27,912 nt of DNA from an uncultured Faecalibacterium sp. (GCA_934553285.1 CAKTFD010000016.1:1-27912); one strand, 5' to 3'; positions 8,701 through 14,921 are shown, numbered from the stretch's first letter. The notes: generated by a model from the letters alone, not told the origin. Numbers and translations: made by a program.

Positions 8701-10704
8701 GGCAGTTGTGGTGCCAATCTGACCTGGGCGCTGGATGATGCTGGTGTACTGACCATTCAGGGTACAGGCAGAATGACTGATTACTCGCAGGCGTCCTGGA
8801 ATACAGACGATGTGCAGAAGGTCATTGTAAAAGATGGCGTAACCAGTATTGGTGCATTTGCATTTTACAATTGCTCGAACCTGACAGAAGTGCAGTTACC
8901 GCCCAGTCTGCTGGAAATTGGAGACTCCGCATTTGCGAATTGCCATAACCTGACGAACGTACAGCTGCCCGCAAATCTGACTACGCTGGGCAGCCGGGCA
9001 TTCTGGAACGACAACGGACTGCTTTCTATCAATCTGCCGGATGCGCTGGTATCCATTGGTGCGAGAGCCTTTGAATACTGCAGCGCACTGCAAGGTAGTC
9101 TGACCCTGCCTCAGGGCATCGTGGATGTGCCGCCCTATCTATTCCGCAATTGTGATAACCTGGAAAGTGTTCAACTTGCATCTGGAACAAAAAGTATTGG
9201 AGACTATGCTTTTGACCTGTGCAGCGGCCTGACAGCGATCAAGATTCCAGATAGTGTGACACAAATCGGGGATTACGCATTTGATTGGTGCTACAATCTA
9301 AAGGATGTGACTCTCTCCCAAAACCTGGTTTCTATTGGAAAGTCTGCGTTTTCTGGAACCGCTATTACTTCGATGGATTTGCCAGATAGTGTGACCAGCA
9401 TTGGTACATTTGCGTTCAAGCAGACGAACCTGACCGGAACCTTTACGATTCCGTCCGGCGTAACTGAAATCAGCACAGGATTGTTTGAAAACTGCCATAA
9501 TCTGAAAGAGGTCGTGATGCCGTCTGGCATCACCGAGATTGGTACATATGCATTCTACAACACAGGAATTACAAACTTTGTGATTCCGGATGGCATCACA
9601 GTGGTCGGTATGTATACCTTCTATGGTGCAGACCTTGAGAGCATTACGATCCCGTCCAGTGTAACAGCGATCAGAGAAAGTGCATTCCATTGCTTCGGAC
9701 TAAAAGATGTGTATTATGCAGGCTCCCAGAGCGAATGGAGCGAGATCAAGATCTATTCGGAAAACGAAAAATTGACCGAAGCCACGATCCACTATAACTA
9801 TTCCTCCGGCGGCAGCCAGCTCAGCCTGAACGATCCTGCCCAGCCGGTGGAAAACTCCATTACCACTGGCAAAACCAGCACGAGCAACAATACCATGCAC
9901 GCAGTATTCAACGGTTTGACTGCCGGAGAAGCGTATGCCGTTATCGTCAGCAAGTCGGCGAAAGATCCGTTTAATGCGGATAACCTGATCTATGTCAACC
10001 AGAAAACTGCTGGCACAGACGGCGTGCTGGATGTTCCGTTTACTTCGAGCGAGAGCGGCGCAGCTTATGTTGTAGCCTGCCGTCGCGGAAACGAAGGCCC
10101 GACGGTGACAACCAAAAAGTATAAGATGACGATCCGGAGCAAAAACTACACGGGTGAACTGGTCGATTCTTATATACCGGGCCATAAAGTTGTCATTGCA
10201 ACAAAGAGCGATGATGGAAACGGCAACAAGTTCAACTGCTGGCGCGTTGTAGCGGGCGATGTAACGCTGGCCGACCCGACAAGCCCGAGCACATCGTTTA
10301 TCATGCCGGAACACGATGTGGAATTGGAAATCGTCTTCTATGATGGATATCCGGATTCTTCGGGCAACCCCTCCGGCGGCGATGACGGCGGCGGTGCGGC
10401 TATCCTTCTGATTGGCGGTGTAGCGGCCGCAGCGGCGGTAGCCGGTGTGGTGATGATGATGCCGGTGGAGGTCAGCGGTACTGTAAAGCTGGCCGACCAG
10501 CCGGTGGCAAATGCCAGCGTGCAGGTGCTGCAGGGCGAAACCGTCAAGGCAGAAACCGCAACGGACGCAACAGGTCACTTTGCCCTCAAGGTGCGGCGCG
10601 GCAACTACACCCTGCGTGTGCAGTGGACAGATGCCGAGGGTCAGCCCATGATGCGCACGGTGGACTTTAAGGCCCCCAATGCGAACCTGAACATAGCAGC
10701 ATAA
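5713..10704 (+). CDS. BspA-like leucine-rich-repeat surface protein with C-terminal CnaB/carboxypeptidase-regulatory-like domain
   Basis: 1663 residues. The ATG at 5713 is chosen because AAAGG lies 11 bases upstream and an Sec signal peptide follows (MKRILAVFLTLAMAL..., A-F-A-A site near residue 25); the ATG at 5706 is in another frame. Residues about 30-735 are a large region I do not recognise, acidic, with beta-rich character. At about 740 and again at 996 a C-G-x-N-L-T-W-x-L-D...G-x-L-T-I-x-G-T-G module introduces blocks of BspA-type LRRs (LRR_5; about 790-980 and 1030-1336), with the recurring pattern I-x-x-x-A-F-x-x-C-x-x-L-x-x-V-x-L-P. A further domain lies at 1370-1470, an InlB B-like/bacterial repeat segment at 1472-1550, a hydrophobic Ala/Val/Gly-rich stretch at about 1563-1584, and a compact beta domain (1585-1663) like the carboxypeptidase-regulatory fold. 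No LPXTG motif. Such proteins are surface exposed and often bind host matrix or other bacteria; binding is not shown here. Confidence 0.85.
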   Translation: MKRILAVFLTLAMALNVAPVGAFAAADSNAASIVAIEETDESASSRLDEQTARAIASDPFLQQAKSASQEQNSTIDTSDVSMEATNSFGKLLLNGMDVDKENGSSSSTGSNIQKITLNGRTATVDYTAAEDADLVVGIYADDAEEQMVASGTVAITAMANGTATVAITGDIPDYYVIKGYLFDKAEHAPLCNPFVNTFNTKNMVDLSTATVNDFPEDRVINLDDDATTNFAVVKQDVTLLTPEDSAGGKNTLTNEDNDGLNYTIANASEEIKKLQAGDILTYEYAPGELLVVKVASITISGDTVAIHGDDTLEATEVFDALKIEENLASTDFEYDGSTAQEGVEYLGTTNEETNGIITDAFDKMFHSVYEGGDDFEIEHEFSISVNLKTNGDLDPDFGDDSSSDADLDIPGSTAGAAIALKGAIKLTLGMTYAYYIAWDQQYVAVSSDLTSNGTISLSGEYNLKIPIPIGSFHTTKALKKAGTEIHIGPNLVAKAGTALTFGYTYEKHIAFAMRPFSPITDLSLPGYGKIYIPEETASSGAPQSPSVEITAFAGIEYKITAKIAGELLGIDFGPTAGVEGKLKPTIFEESDATKHECTTCFTITEKFKADFTYKFILFQHNDFGIDAGDKWILADEDLGTFYWSLTYNEFALGSCPHLAYRVDITFDGDNAEGKTVYDQNKTLLGTLNGENKLTAYLEPGNGYVMTVTINGTEYKSKPFDVGHEATSVTFGPGKKAPEPEGVVGSGKCGDNLTWKLDANGTLTISGTGDMYEYGSGLFGDAERVPWLSDLMSESPINKLVLNEGITGISDFAFTASKIETLDIPSSVTSIGSAAFSGCKNLVSVSGGENVSYIGSMAFLECSSLASIDLSDKLEGLYMGTFKDCKSLTSITIPGNVAVYGLSDFVFSGCEKLKTVTLMYGVVSIDCEMFKDCTALETITLPDTVTNIYSDAFKNCTALTKVFYYGTEEDWNKISIAAGNDALTNATRSYIAEKHTSGSCGANLTWALDDAGVLTIQGTGRMTDYSQASWNTDDVQKVIVKDGVTSIGAFAFYNCSNLTEVQLPPSLLEIGDSAFANCHNLTNVQLPANLTTLGSRAFWNDNGLLSINLPDALVSIGARAFEYCSALQGSLTLPQGIVDVPPYLFRNCDNLESVQLASGTKSIGDYAFDLCSGLTAIKIPDSVTQIGDYAFDWCYNLKDVTLSQNLVSIGKSAFSGTAITSMDLPDSVTSIGTFAFKQTNLTGTFTIPSGVTEISTGLFENCHNLKEVVMPSGITEIGTYAFYNTGITNFVIPDGITVVGMYTFYGADLESITIPSSVTAIRESAFHCFGLKDVYYAGSQSEWSEIKIYSENEKLTEATIHYNYSSGGSQLSLNDPAQPVENSITTGKTSTSNNTMHAVFNGLTAGEAYAVIVSKSAKDPFNADNLIYVNQKTAGTDGVLDVPFTSSESGAAYVVACRRGNEGPTVTTKKYKMTIRSKNYTGELVDSYIPGHKVVIATKSDDGNGNKFNCWRVVAGDVTLADPTSPSTSFIMPEHDVELEIVFYDGYPDSSGNPSGGDDGGGAAILLIGGVAAAAAVAGVVMMMPVEVSGTVKLADQPVANASVQVLQGETVKAETATDATGHFALKVRRGNYTLRVQWTDAEGQPMMRTVDFKAPNANLNIAA

Positions 10705-10735
10705 GCTGCGCATAACAGAAAAGCAGACCTAACCA

Positions 10736-10786
10736 AAAAGGCCGGAACCGCTCTGCCCGCAAGGGGCAAAGAGGTTCCGGCCTTTT
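10736..10786. terminator. bidirectional rho-independent terminator between convergent genes
   Basis: Arms AAAAGGCCGGAACC (10736-10749) and GGTTCCGGCCTTTT (10773-10786) are perfectly complementary, and an inner TGCCC/GGGCA pairing (10754-10758/10764-10768) closes the loop. A/T runs on both sides make it work in either direction, for the LRR gene (stop at 10704) and for the flavoprotein gene on the other strand (stop at 10794). Confidence 0.9.
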
Positions 10787-10793
10787 GCGCTTT

Positions 10794-11417
10794 TCAGCGT
10801 ATAAAGCTGGTCATGGGGCGGGGCGGGTTCTGGGGATGGTCGATGCCGGCGGCCTTACCGGCCTCGATGCAGCGCAGCAGCCAGGCCATGTTGCGGCCCA
10901 GCTCCTGCATCACGGCGCAGCCCTCGGCGTCCTGCAGCACCTGCTCGGGGTCAGAGCCATGCACCATGGCCCAGTAGGAGCCGTTGACCAGCGGCATGTG
11001 GAAGAACTGCGGGTACTTGACCAGCTGGTCCAGGGTGGTGGTGGTACCGGCGCGGCGGGCAGAGCAGCAGATGGCGGCGGGCTTATAGGCCAGATACTTG
11101 CCGCCTGCGTAGGCCAGCCGGTCCATAAAGCTGGCCATGTTGCCGGCTGCCGAGGCGTAGTGCACCGGGCTGCCGAACACAAAAGCATCGGCGGTCTTTG
11201 CCTTCTCGATGGCTTCGTTGACCACGCCGCCGAACACGCAGCCGCTGCCGGTCTTGCGGCAGCCGCCGCAGCCGATGCAGCCGCCCACGGGCTGCCCGCC
11301 TACGTGCAGGATCTCGGTCTCGATGCCGCTGGCATTCAGCTCCCCTGCAATGAGGGAGAGGGCGGTATATGTGCAGCCCTTTTCGTGGGGGCTGCCGTTG
11401 ATGAGCAGAACTTTCAT
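10794..11417 (-). CDS. NADPH-dependent FMN reductase-like flavoprotein (flavodoxin-fold, Cys-rich)
   Basis: 207 residues; AAAGGAG lies 10 bases upstream of the ATG at 11417. The N-terminus K-V-L-L-I-N-G-S-P-H-E-K-G-C-T is the FMN phosphate-binding loop of this flavodoxin-fold family. Residues about 47-60 read C-I-G-C-G-G-C-R-K-T-G-S-G-C, a compact four-cysteine cluster like that of iron-sulfur flavoproteins, which could hold a [4Fe-4S] cluster. A later G-S-P-V-H-Y-A-S (about 82-89) and a Y-A-G-G-K-Y loop are family-typical flavin contacts. It is probably a cytoplasmic oxidoreductase moving electrons from NAD(P)H or ferredoxin to a quinone, nitro compound or similar acceptor; the substrate cannot be named. 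It is transcribed divergently from rsmD with its own promoter. Confidence 0.85.
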   Translation of the reverse strand: MKVLLINGSPHEKGCTYTALSLIAGELNASGIETEILHVGGQPVGGCIGCGGCRKTGSGCVFGGVVNEAIEKAKTADAFVFGSPVHYASAAGNMASFMDRLAYAGGKYLAYKPAAICCSARRAGTTTTLDQLVKYPQFFHMPLVNGSYWAMVHGSDPEQVLQDAEGCAVMQELGRNMAWLLRCIEAGKAAGIDHPQNPPRPMTSFIR

Positions 11418-11466
11418 AGCAGATACTCTCCTTTGCTGTAATGCGCCGTAAAACGCGCGGCGCTGC

Positions 11467-11502
11467 TGCTACGATTGTAGCACAAAGCCGCCCCGTGCGC
11501 AA
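11467..11502 (-). promoter_or_regulatory. promoter of the flavoprotein gene with overlapping palindrome
   Basis: On the minus strand TTGCGC (11497-11502) and TACAAT (11474-11479) are separated by exactly 17 bp. The -10 overlaps the palindrome TGCTAC-GATT-GTAGCA (11467-11482), which could be an operator for a repressor, though the arms are only 6 bp. Confidence 0.6.
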
Positions 11503-11511
11503 CGTGAGCTA

Positions 11512-11540
11512 TTGACAATACTATGCGATTGGGAGATAAT
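11512..11540 (+). promoter_or_regulatory. sigma-A type promoter for rsmD
   Basis: A consensus TTGACA (11512-11517) is followed by a 17-bp spacer and GATAAT (11535-11540). Transcription would start near 11547. A perfect 7-bp hairpin (CTGCCGC 11568-11574, GCGGCAG 11578-11584) sits in the leader just ahead of the Shine-Dalgarno AAGGAGG. Confidence 0.8.
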
Positions 11541-11605
11541 AAAGGATACGAAAGAGATGAATCCCGACTGCCGCAGAGCGGCAGCTACGGTAAGGAGGTA
11601 ACATC

Positions 11606-12181
11606 ATGCGCGTGATCGCAGGAGAAGCCCGGGGCCGCAGGCTGGAAGCACTGCCCGGCACCGATGTGACCCGCCCCACCCTTTCGCAGGTGAAGGAGGC
11701 GATGTTCAGCATCGTACAGTTCGACCTGCCCGGGGCACGGGTATTGGATCTGTATGCAGGCAGCGGCCAGCTGGGCATCGAGGCCCTGAGCCGTGGTGCG
11801 GCCCGCTGCGTCTTTCTGGACGAGAACCGGGAGGCGGTCAGCATCATTATGCGCAACTGCAAGGCCTGCGGCGTATTCGACCGCAGCCGGGTGAACATCG
11901 GCGAGGCGGCACGCTTTTTGTCGGCCTGCCGGGAACAGTTCGACCTGGTGCTGCTGGACCCGCCCTTCCGCGGCGGCACGCTGGAAAAGATCCTGCCTGC
12001 CGTGGAAAAATGCATCGCGCCCGGCGGCATCGTGCTGTGCGAGAGCGAGACCGGCATCGTGCTGCCCGCCCAGGCAGGCAGCCTGACCCTGCAAAAACAG
12101 TATAAATACGGCAAGGTGCTGCTGTGGAAATACACAAAGCCGATGCAGCCCGCCGATATGCAGGAGGGAGAAGCCTTATGA
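11606..12181 (+). CDS. rsmD: 16S rRNA (guanine(966)-N(2))-methyltransferase RsmD
   Basis: 191 residues, the usual family length. ATG at 11606 follows AAGGAGG by a normal spacing. The N-terminus M-R-V-I-A-G-E-A-R-G-R-R-L and T-R-P-T-x-x-x-V-K-E-A-M-F are RsmD signatures. The SAM-binding motif D-L-Y-A-G-S-G-Q-L-G-I-E-A-L-S-R-G-A is at 48-65, and the N-methyltransferase motif L-D-P-P-F is at 117-121 (D-P-P-F in place of D-P-P-Y, common in this family). The enzyme methylates N2 of G966 in the 30S subunit during ribosome maturation. Its stop overlaps the next start by ATGA, so the two genes are translationally coupled. Confidence 0.93.
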   Translation: MRVIAGEARGRRLEALPGTDVTRPTLSQVKEAMFSIVQFDLPGARVLDLYAGSGQLGIEALSRGAARCVFLDENREAVSIIMRNCKACGVFDRSRVNIGEAARFLSACREQFDLVLLDPPFRGGTLEKILPAVEKCIAPGGIVLCESETGIVLPAQAGSLTLQKQYKYGKVLLWKYTKPMQPADMQEGEAL

Positions 12182-12639
12182 ACGTGAACGAACTTTTGGA
12201 CACCATTGAGGATGCACTGGAAGAAAGTGCCAGCGTACCGCTTTCCGGCGGCAAGCATCTTGTGGATGTAGAGCAGATCCGGGATTATCTGGATGAGGTG
12301 CGGGCCGCCCTGCCCGGCGAGCTGCGCCAGGCCCAGCAGATCGTGAACGACCGCGCCCAGATCGTGGACAGCGCACAGGCACAGGCGCAGGCCATCGTAA
12401 AAAAGGCCGAGGAGCGCGCCCGCATCCTGGTGAGCGATGCCGAGATCGTAAAGGCCGCCCAGCAGCGCGCCTCCGAGATCACCTCTGCCGCCCAGACCGA
12501 GGCCCGTACCCTGCGCCAGACCGTGACCGACTACTGCGAAAATATGCTGCGCACCACCGAGGATACTATGGTGGAAAATGCTGCCCAGGTCAAAAACATC
12601 CGCGCCAGCCTGCGCCAGAACGCCAAGAAAAACGGCTGA
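12178..12639 (+). CDS. small coiled-coil protein of unknown function, coupled to rsmD
   Basis: 153 residues. The start at 12178 is chosen because GGAGGGAG lies just upstream and the ATG overlaps the rsmD stop (ATGA); an in-frame ATG at 12124 lacks a site and lies inside rsmD. The N-terminal 45 residues include V-N-E-L-L-D-T-I-E-D-A-L-E-E-S and an I-R-D-Y-L-D-E-V-R segment. Residues about 50-140 are a continuous Ala/Gln/Glu/Arg-rich helix with heptad spacing. The appearance is that of clostridial proteins labelled V-type ATPase subunit H/E-like or DivIVA-like; those names rest on coiled-coil similarity and I assign no function. No membrane span or signal peptide. It is closed by a strong terminator and precedes mraZ, so a link to growth or division is possible but unproven. 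Confidence 0.75.
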   Translation: MNVNELLDTIEDALEESASVPLSGGKHLVDVEQIRDYLDEVRAALPGELRQAQQIVNDRAQIVDSAQAQAQAIVKKAEERARILVSDAEIVKAAQQRASEITSAAQTEARTLRQTVTDYCENMLRTTEDTMVENAAQVKNIRASLRQNAKKNG

Positions 12640-12651
12640 GCCGTACAAACT

Positions 12652-12673
12652 TTCCACACAAATTCCACACAAT
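12652..12673. repeat. 11-bp direct repeat TTCCACACAA(A/T)
   Basis: Two adjacent copies at 12652-12662 and 12663-12673 differ only in the last base. They lie between the coiled-coil gene stop and its terminator; no function is assigned. Confidence 0.6.
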
Positions 12674-12684
12674 GCGCGACCCAC

Positions 12685-12726
12685 AGTCCCTGCGAGCAAA
12701 AATGACGGCTCACAGGGACTTTTTTT
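12685..12726 (+). terminator. rho-independent terminator after the rsmD operon
   Basis: AGTCCCTG (12685-12692) pairs with CAGGGACT (12713-12720), with an inner GAGC/GCTC pairing, and is followed by a run of seven T residues ending at 12726. It separates the rsmD transcript from the mraZ promoter. Confidence 0.92.
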
Positions 12727-12761
12727 GTGGACTTTTGCGGGAAAAAGCGACCCGAAAACCC

Positions 12762-12790
12762 TTGCAATCACAGGTTTGATTTGCTACAAT
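12762..12790 (+). promoter_or_regulatory. promoter of mraZ and the division/cell-wall cluster
   Basis: TTGCAA (12762-12767), 17-bp spacer, TACAAT (12785-12790). The predicted start, near 12797, falls just before the MraZ-type operator. Confidence 0.8.
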
Positions 12791-12802
12791 AAATATGTAT
12801 CA

Positions 12803-12827
12803 GTGGGGCAAAGTGGGTAAAAGTAGG
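12803..12827 (+). promoter_or_regulatory. MraZ operator: three GTGGG-type repeats at 10-bp period
   Basis: GTGGG at 12803-12807 and 12813-12817 and GTAGG at 12823-12827 are spaced exactly 10 bp apart, each later copy preceded by an A-run. MraZ proteins are known to bind tandem short G-rich repeats of this kind on one face of the helix upstream of their own gene. The position just downstream of the -10 and upstream of mraZ supports autoregulation of the whole cluster. Confidence 0.8.
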
Positions 12828-12867
12828 GCCAGCGCCCTGCATACCCTCCGGAAAGGGGGAACAGCGC

Positions 12868-13287
12868 GTGTTTTTTGGCCGGTACGATTACACCATCGAT
12901 GCCAAGGGGCGGCTGAATTTCCCCGCAAAATTCCGGGATGCCATGGGCGAAAGTTTCGTGGTGCTGGAATGGGTGGACAACTGTCTGTTCGTTCTGCCCA
13001 TGGAGGAAGTCCAGCGGCTGGCGGACAAGCTGGAAAGCGATGAGCTGATGGACAGCTGGGCCATCTCCGGCGACCTGTTCAGCACGGCATGTGAAGTAAT
13101 GCCGGACAAGCAGGGGCGCATCCTGCTGCCGGCGGAGCTGCGTGCCTACGCCGGGCTGGAAAAGGATGTGACCATCATCGGCAACCGCAACCATGCCGAG
13201 ATCTGGGCCACCGATGCCTGGAACGCCCGCCGTGCCGCCGTGACCAACGCCCAGCGCGCAGAACGGCTGCGGATGCTGCACCTCTGA
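12868..13287 (+). CDS. mraZ: transcriptional regulator MraZ
   Basis: 139 residues with a GTG start at 12868, preceded by AAAGGGGG at a fitting distance. Two SpoVT/AbrB-like half domains are visible: D-A-K-G-R-L-N-F-P-A-K-F-R (11-23) and D-K-Q-G-R-I-L-L-P-A-E-L-R (80-92), each with the D-x-x-G-R signature. MraZ forms a ring-shaped oligomer that binds tandem GTGGG-like boxes and controls the dcw cluster; matching boxes lie at 12803-12827. As usual, it is the first gene of the cluster and is followed by rsmH. Confidence 0.95.
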   Translation: MFFGRYDYTIDAKGRLNFPAKFRDAMGESFVVLEWVDNCLFVLPMEEVQRLADKLESDELMDSWAISGDLFSTACEVMPDKQGRILLPAELRAYAGLEKDVTIIGNRNHAEIWATDAWNARRAAVTNAQRAERLRMLHL

Positions 13288-13309
13288 TGCAAGATCACTA
13301 AAAATAAGA

Positions 13310-13316
13310 AAGGAGG
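13310..13316 (+). promoter_or_regulatory. Shine-Dalgarno AAGGAGG that fixes the rsmH start
   Basis: The site ends 2 bases before an in-frame GTG (13319) and 8 bases before the ATG at 13325. Only the ATG has a workable spacing, so the protein should begin M-A-I-E-S-Q. Confidence 0.8.
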
Positions 13317-13324
13317 CCGTGCCA

Positions 13325-14290
13325 ATGGCCATTGAATCACAACTGCCGTTTGACCCGGCCTCGTTTGAGCATATCCCCGTTTTGCTGAACGAGTGCCTGG
13401 ACGGGCTTTCCATCGACCCGGCGGGGACTTATCTGGACGGCACTGCAGGCGGCGCAGGACACTCCCGCCAAATCGCGCTGCGGCTGGATGCCGCCAAAGG
13501 CGGCAGGCTCATCTCCCTGGATCAGGACCCGGATGCGGTGCAGACCGCACGCGCCCGCCTGGCAGGGCTGCCCGCCACCGTGGTGCAGATCAACTTCCGC
13601 TACGCAGGCCAGGCGCTGGAGCAGCTGGGTATCGATAAGATCAACGGTGCGCTGCTGGATCTTGGCGTTTCCAGCCATCAGCTGGACGATGCAGCCCGGG
13701 GGTTCTCCTACCGGGCGGATGCTCCGCTGGACATGCGCATGAGCCAGCAGGGCGAAACTGCGGCAGACCTTGTAAACAGCGCAAGCCGCGAGGAGCTTGC
13801 CCGCATCCTGCGGGACTACGGCGAGGAGCCTTATGCCTGGCAGATCGCCGGGCGGATCGTGGAGGCACGGGAGGCCGCGCCCATCCTGACCACCCTGCAG
13901 CTGGCCGACATCGTGGCCAGCGCCATGCCCCCGGCCGAGCGCCGCAAGAACAAAAACCCCTCCCGCCGCACCTTCCAGGCGCTGCGCATTGCGGTAAACC
14001 ATGAGCTGGACGCGCTGGAAGAGGGGCTGGATACCATTTTTGAGCATCTGGCACCGGGTGGCCGGCTGTGCGTGATCACCTTCCACTCCCTGGAGGACCG
14101 GCTGGTCAAGAACAAGTTCCGCCGCTGGTCCACGGCCTGCACCTGCCCGCCGGAGTTTCCGGTGTGCGTATGCGGCGGCAAGGCCAAGGCAAAGCTCATC
14201 ACCCGCAAGCCGATCGAGGCGGATACGCAGGAGCTGGAAGAGAACCGGCGCAGCCGGTCTGCCCACCTGCGTGTATTGGAAAAATGCTGA
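13325..14290 (+). CDS. rsmH: 16S rRNA (cytosine(1402)-N(4))-methyltransferase RsmH
   Basis: 321 residues, a normal length. Family landmarks run throughout: H-I-P-V-L-L-N-E-C-L near the N-terminus, Y-L-D-G-T-A-G-G-A-G-H-S (SAM site), L-I-S-L-D-Q-D-P-D-A, A-L-L-D-L-G-V-S-S-H-Q-L-D, G-F-S-Y-R-x-D-A-P-L-D-M-R-M, K-N-K-N-P-S-R-R-T-F-Q-A-L-R-I, and I-T-F-H-S-L-E-D-R-L-V-K. The enzyme methylates N4 of C1402 in the 30S decoding centre. Two Cys pairs near the C-terminus (T-C-P-P and C-V-C-G-G) are common in Firmicutes orthologues. Formerly mraW; its place after mraZ is standard. Confidence 0.95.
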   Translation: MAIESQLPFDPASFEHIPVLLNECLDGLSIDPAGTYLDGTAGGAGHSRQIALRLDAAKGGRLISLDQDPDAVQTARARLAGLPATVVQINFRYAGQALEQLGIDKINGALLDLGVSSHQLDDAARGFSYRADAPLDMRMSQQGETAADLVNSASREELARILRDYGEEPYAWQIAGRIVEAREAAPILTTLQLADIVASAMPPAERRKNKNPSRRTFQALRIAVNHELDALEEGLDTIFEHLAPGGRLCVITFHSLEDRLVKNKFRRWSTACTCPPEFPVCVCGGKAKAKLITRKPIEADTQELEENRRSRSAHLRVLEKC

Positions 14291-14332
14291 AATGCCGCTA
14301 AAAGCGGCATCGTGTAAGGAGGAGAGCCAATC

Positions 14333-14812
14333 ATGGGTCAGCCAGCATACGACCATAACGCTGCGCGCCGCCGCAAGGCACCGCAGCCCCAGCGCAAAGC
14401 AAACCTGCGGGTAGCAAAGGGCGGCAAGCGGCGTTTGAACCCGCTGCAGGCAGCAGTGCACAACGCAATGCATCTGGTGGCTGCAGCACTGCTGGTGGGT
14501 TTTGCCATCAGCCTGCTGTGGAGCGAGGCACAGCTTGTGGAGCTGAACGACCAGATCCAGGCCGCCAAGGCCAGGCTGATCAGCGAGCAGAGCCAGTATA
14601 CCTACTACAACAGCACCCTGAACAGCAAGACCAACATTGCCAGCGTGGAAGAGACCGCCGGGCGGCTGGGACTGATGAAAGTGGATCCCAGCCAGATCAC
14701 CTACATCCGCCTGGGCGAAAGCGGCGCATTGGTGCGCCGGGAATCCGCAGTGCGGCAGTGGACCGACTTTTTGTACAATGGTGCGGTGAACATTCTGGGC
14801 ACCGTGAAATAA
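14333..14812 (+). CDS. ftsL: FtsL-like cell division protein (septum formation family)
   Basis: 159 residues; ATG at 14333 after AAGGAGGAG. A basic cytoplasmic tail of about 45 residues is followed by one membrane span (about 47-65) and an extracytoplasmic coiled coil (about 66-105; E-L-N-D-Q-I-Q-A-A-K-A-R-L), then a short C-terminal segment. This is the FtsL/DivIC bitopic layout, and the position between rsmH and the transpeptidase gene is that of ftsL. FtsL joins FtsQ/DivIB and DivIC to activate the FtsW/FtsI septal synthase. Sequence conservation in this family is poor, so the name rests on topology and position. The gene is followed directly by a hairpin terminator. Confidence 0.8.
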   Translation: MGQPAYDHNAARRRKAPQPQRKANLRVAKGGKRRLNPLQAAVHNAMHLVAAALLVGFAISLLWSEAQLVELNDQIQAAKARLISEQSQYTYYNSTLNSKTNIASVEETAGRLGLMKVDPSQITYIRLGESGALVRRESAVRQWTDFLYNGAVNILGTVK

Positions 14813-14818
14813 ACGGAG

Positions 14819-14845
14819 AAAGCGTGCGGCAGCGCACGCTTTTTT
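14819..14845 (+). terminator. hairpin with T-run inside the division cluster, between ftsL and pbp
   Basis: AAAGCGTGCG (14819-14828), GCAG loop, CGCACGCTTT (14833-14842) and six T residues (14840-14845) form a canonical intrinsic terminator 6 bases after the ftsL stop. Downstream genes are in the same direction, with no clear promoter in between, so it probably acts as a partial terminator or attenuator. Confidence 0.8.
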
Positions 14846-14872
14846 CGGTTTATAGACATCTGAACGAACGAA

Positions 14873-14914
14873 CTGCGCAGGGCAGCGGCGCAGCCAGCGC
14901 ACGCCCTGCAGGAG
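14873..14914 (+). promoter_or_regulatory. leader hairpins next to the pbp Shine-Dalgarno
   Basis: GCAGGGC (14877-14883) can pair with GCCCTGC (14903-14909), which abuts the AGGAG site (14910-14914). CTGCGC (14873-14878) can instead pair with GCGCAG (14888-14893). The two pairings exclude one another. In GC-rich DNA this can arise by chance, so the role is tentative. Confidence 0.35.
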
Positions 14915-14921
14915 AAAACCA

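Noticed and set aside
9700..10713. 337-codon minus-strand frame opposite the LRR C-terminus
   Set aside because: Complement of a coding region with clear LRR and CnaB-like domains; no motif or start site.
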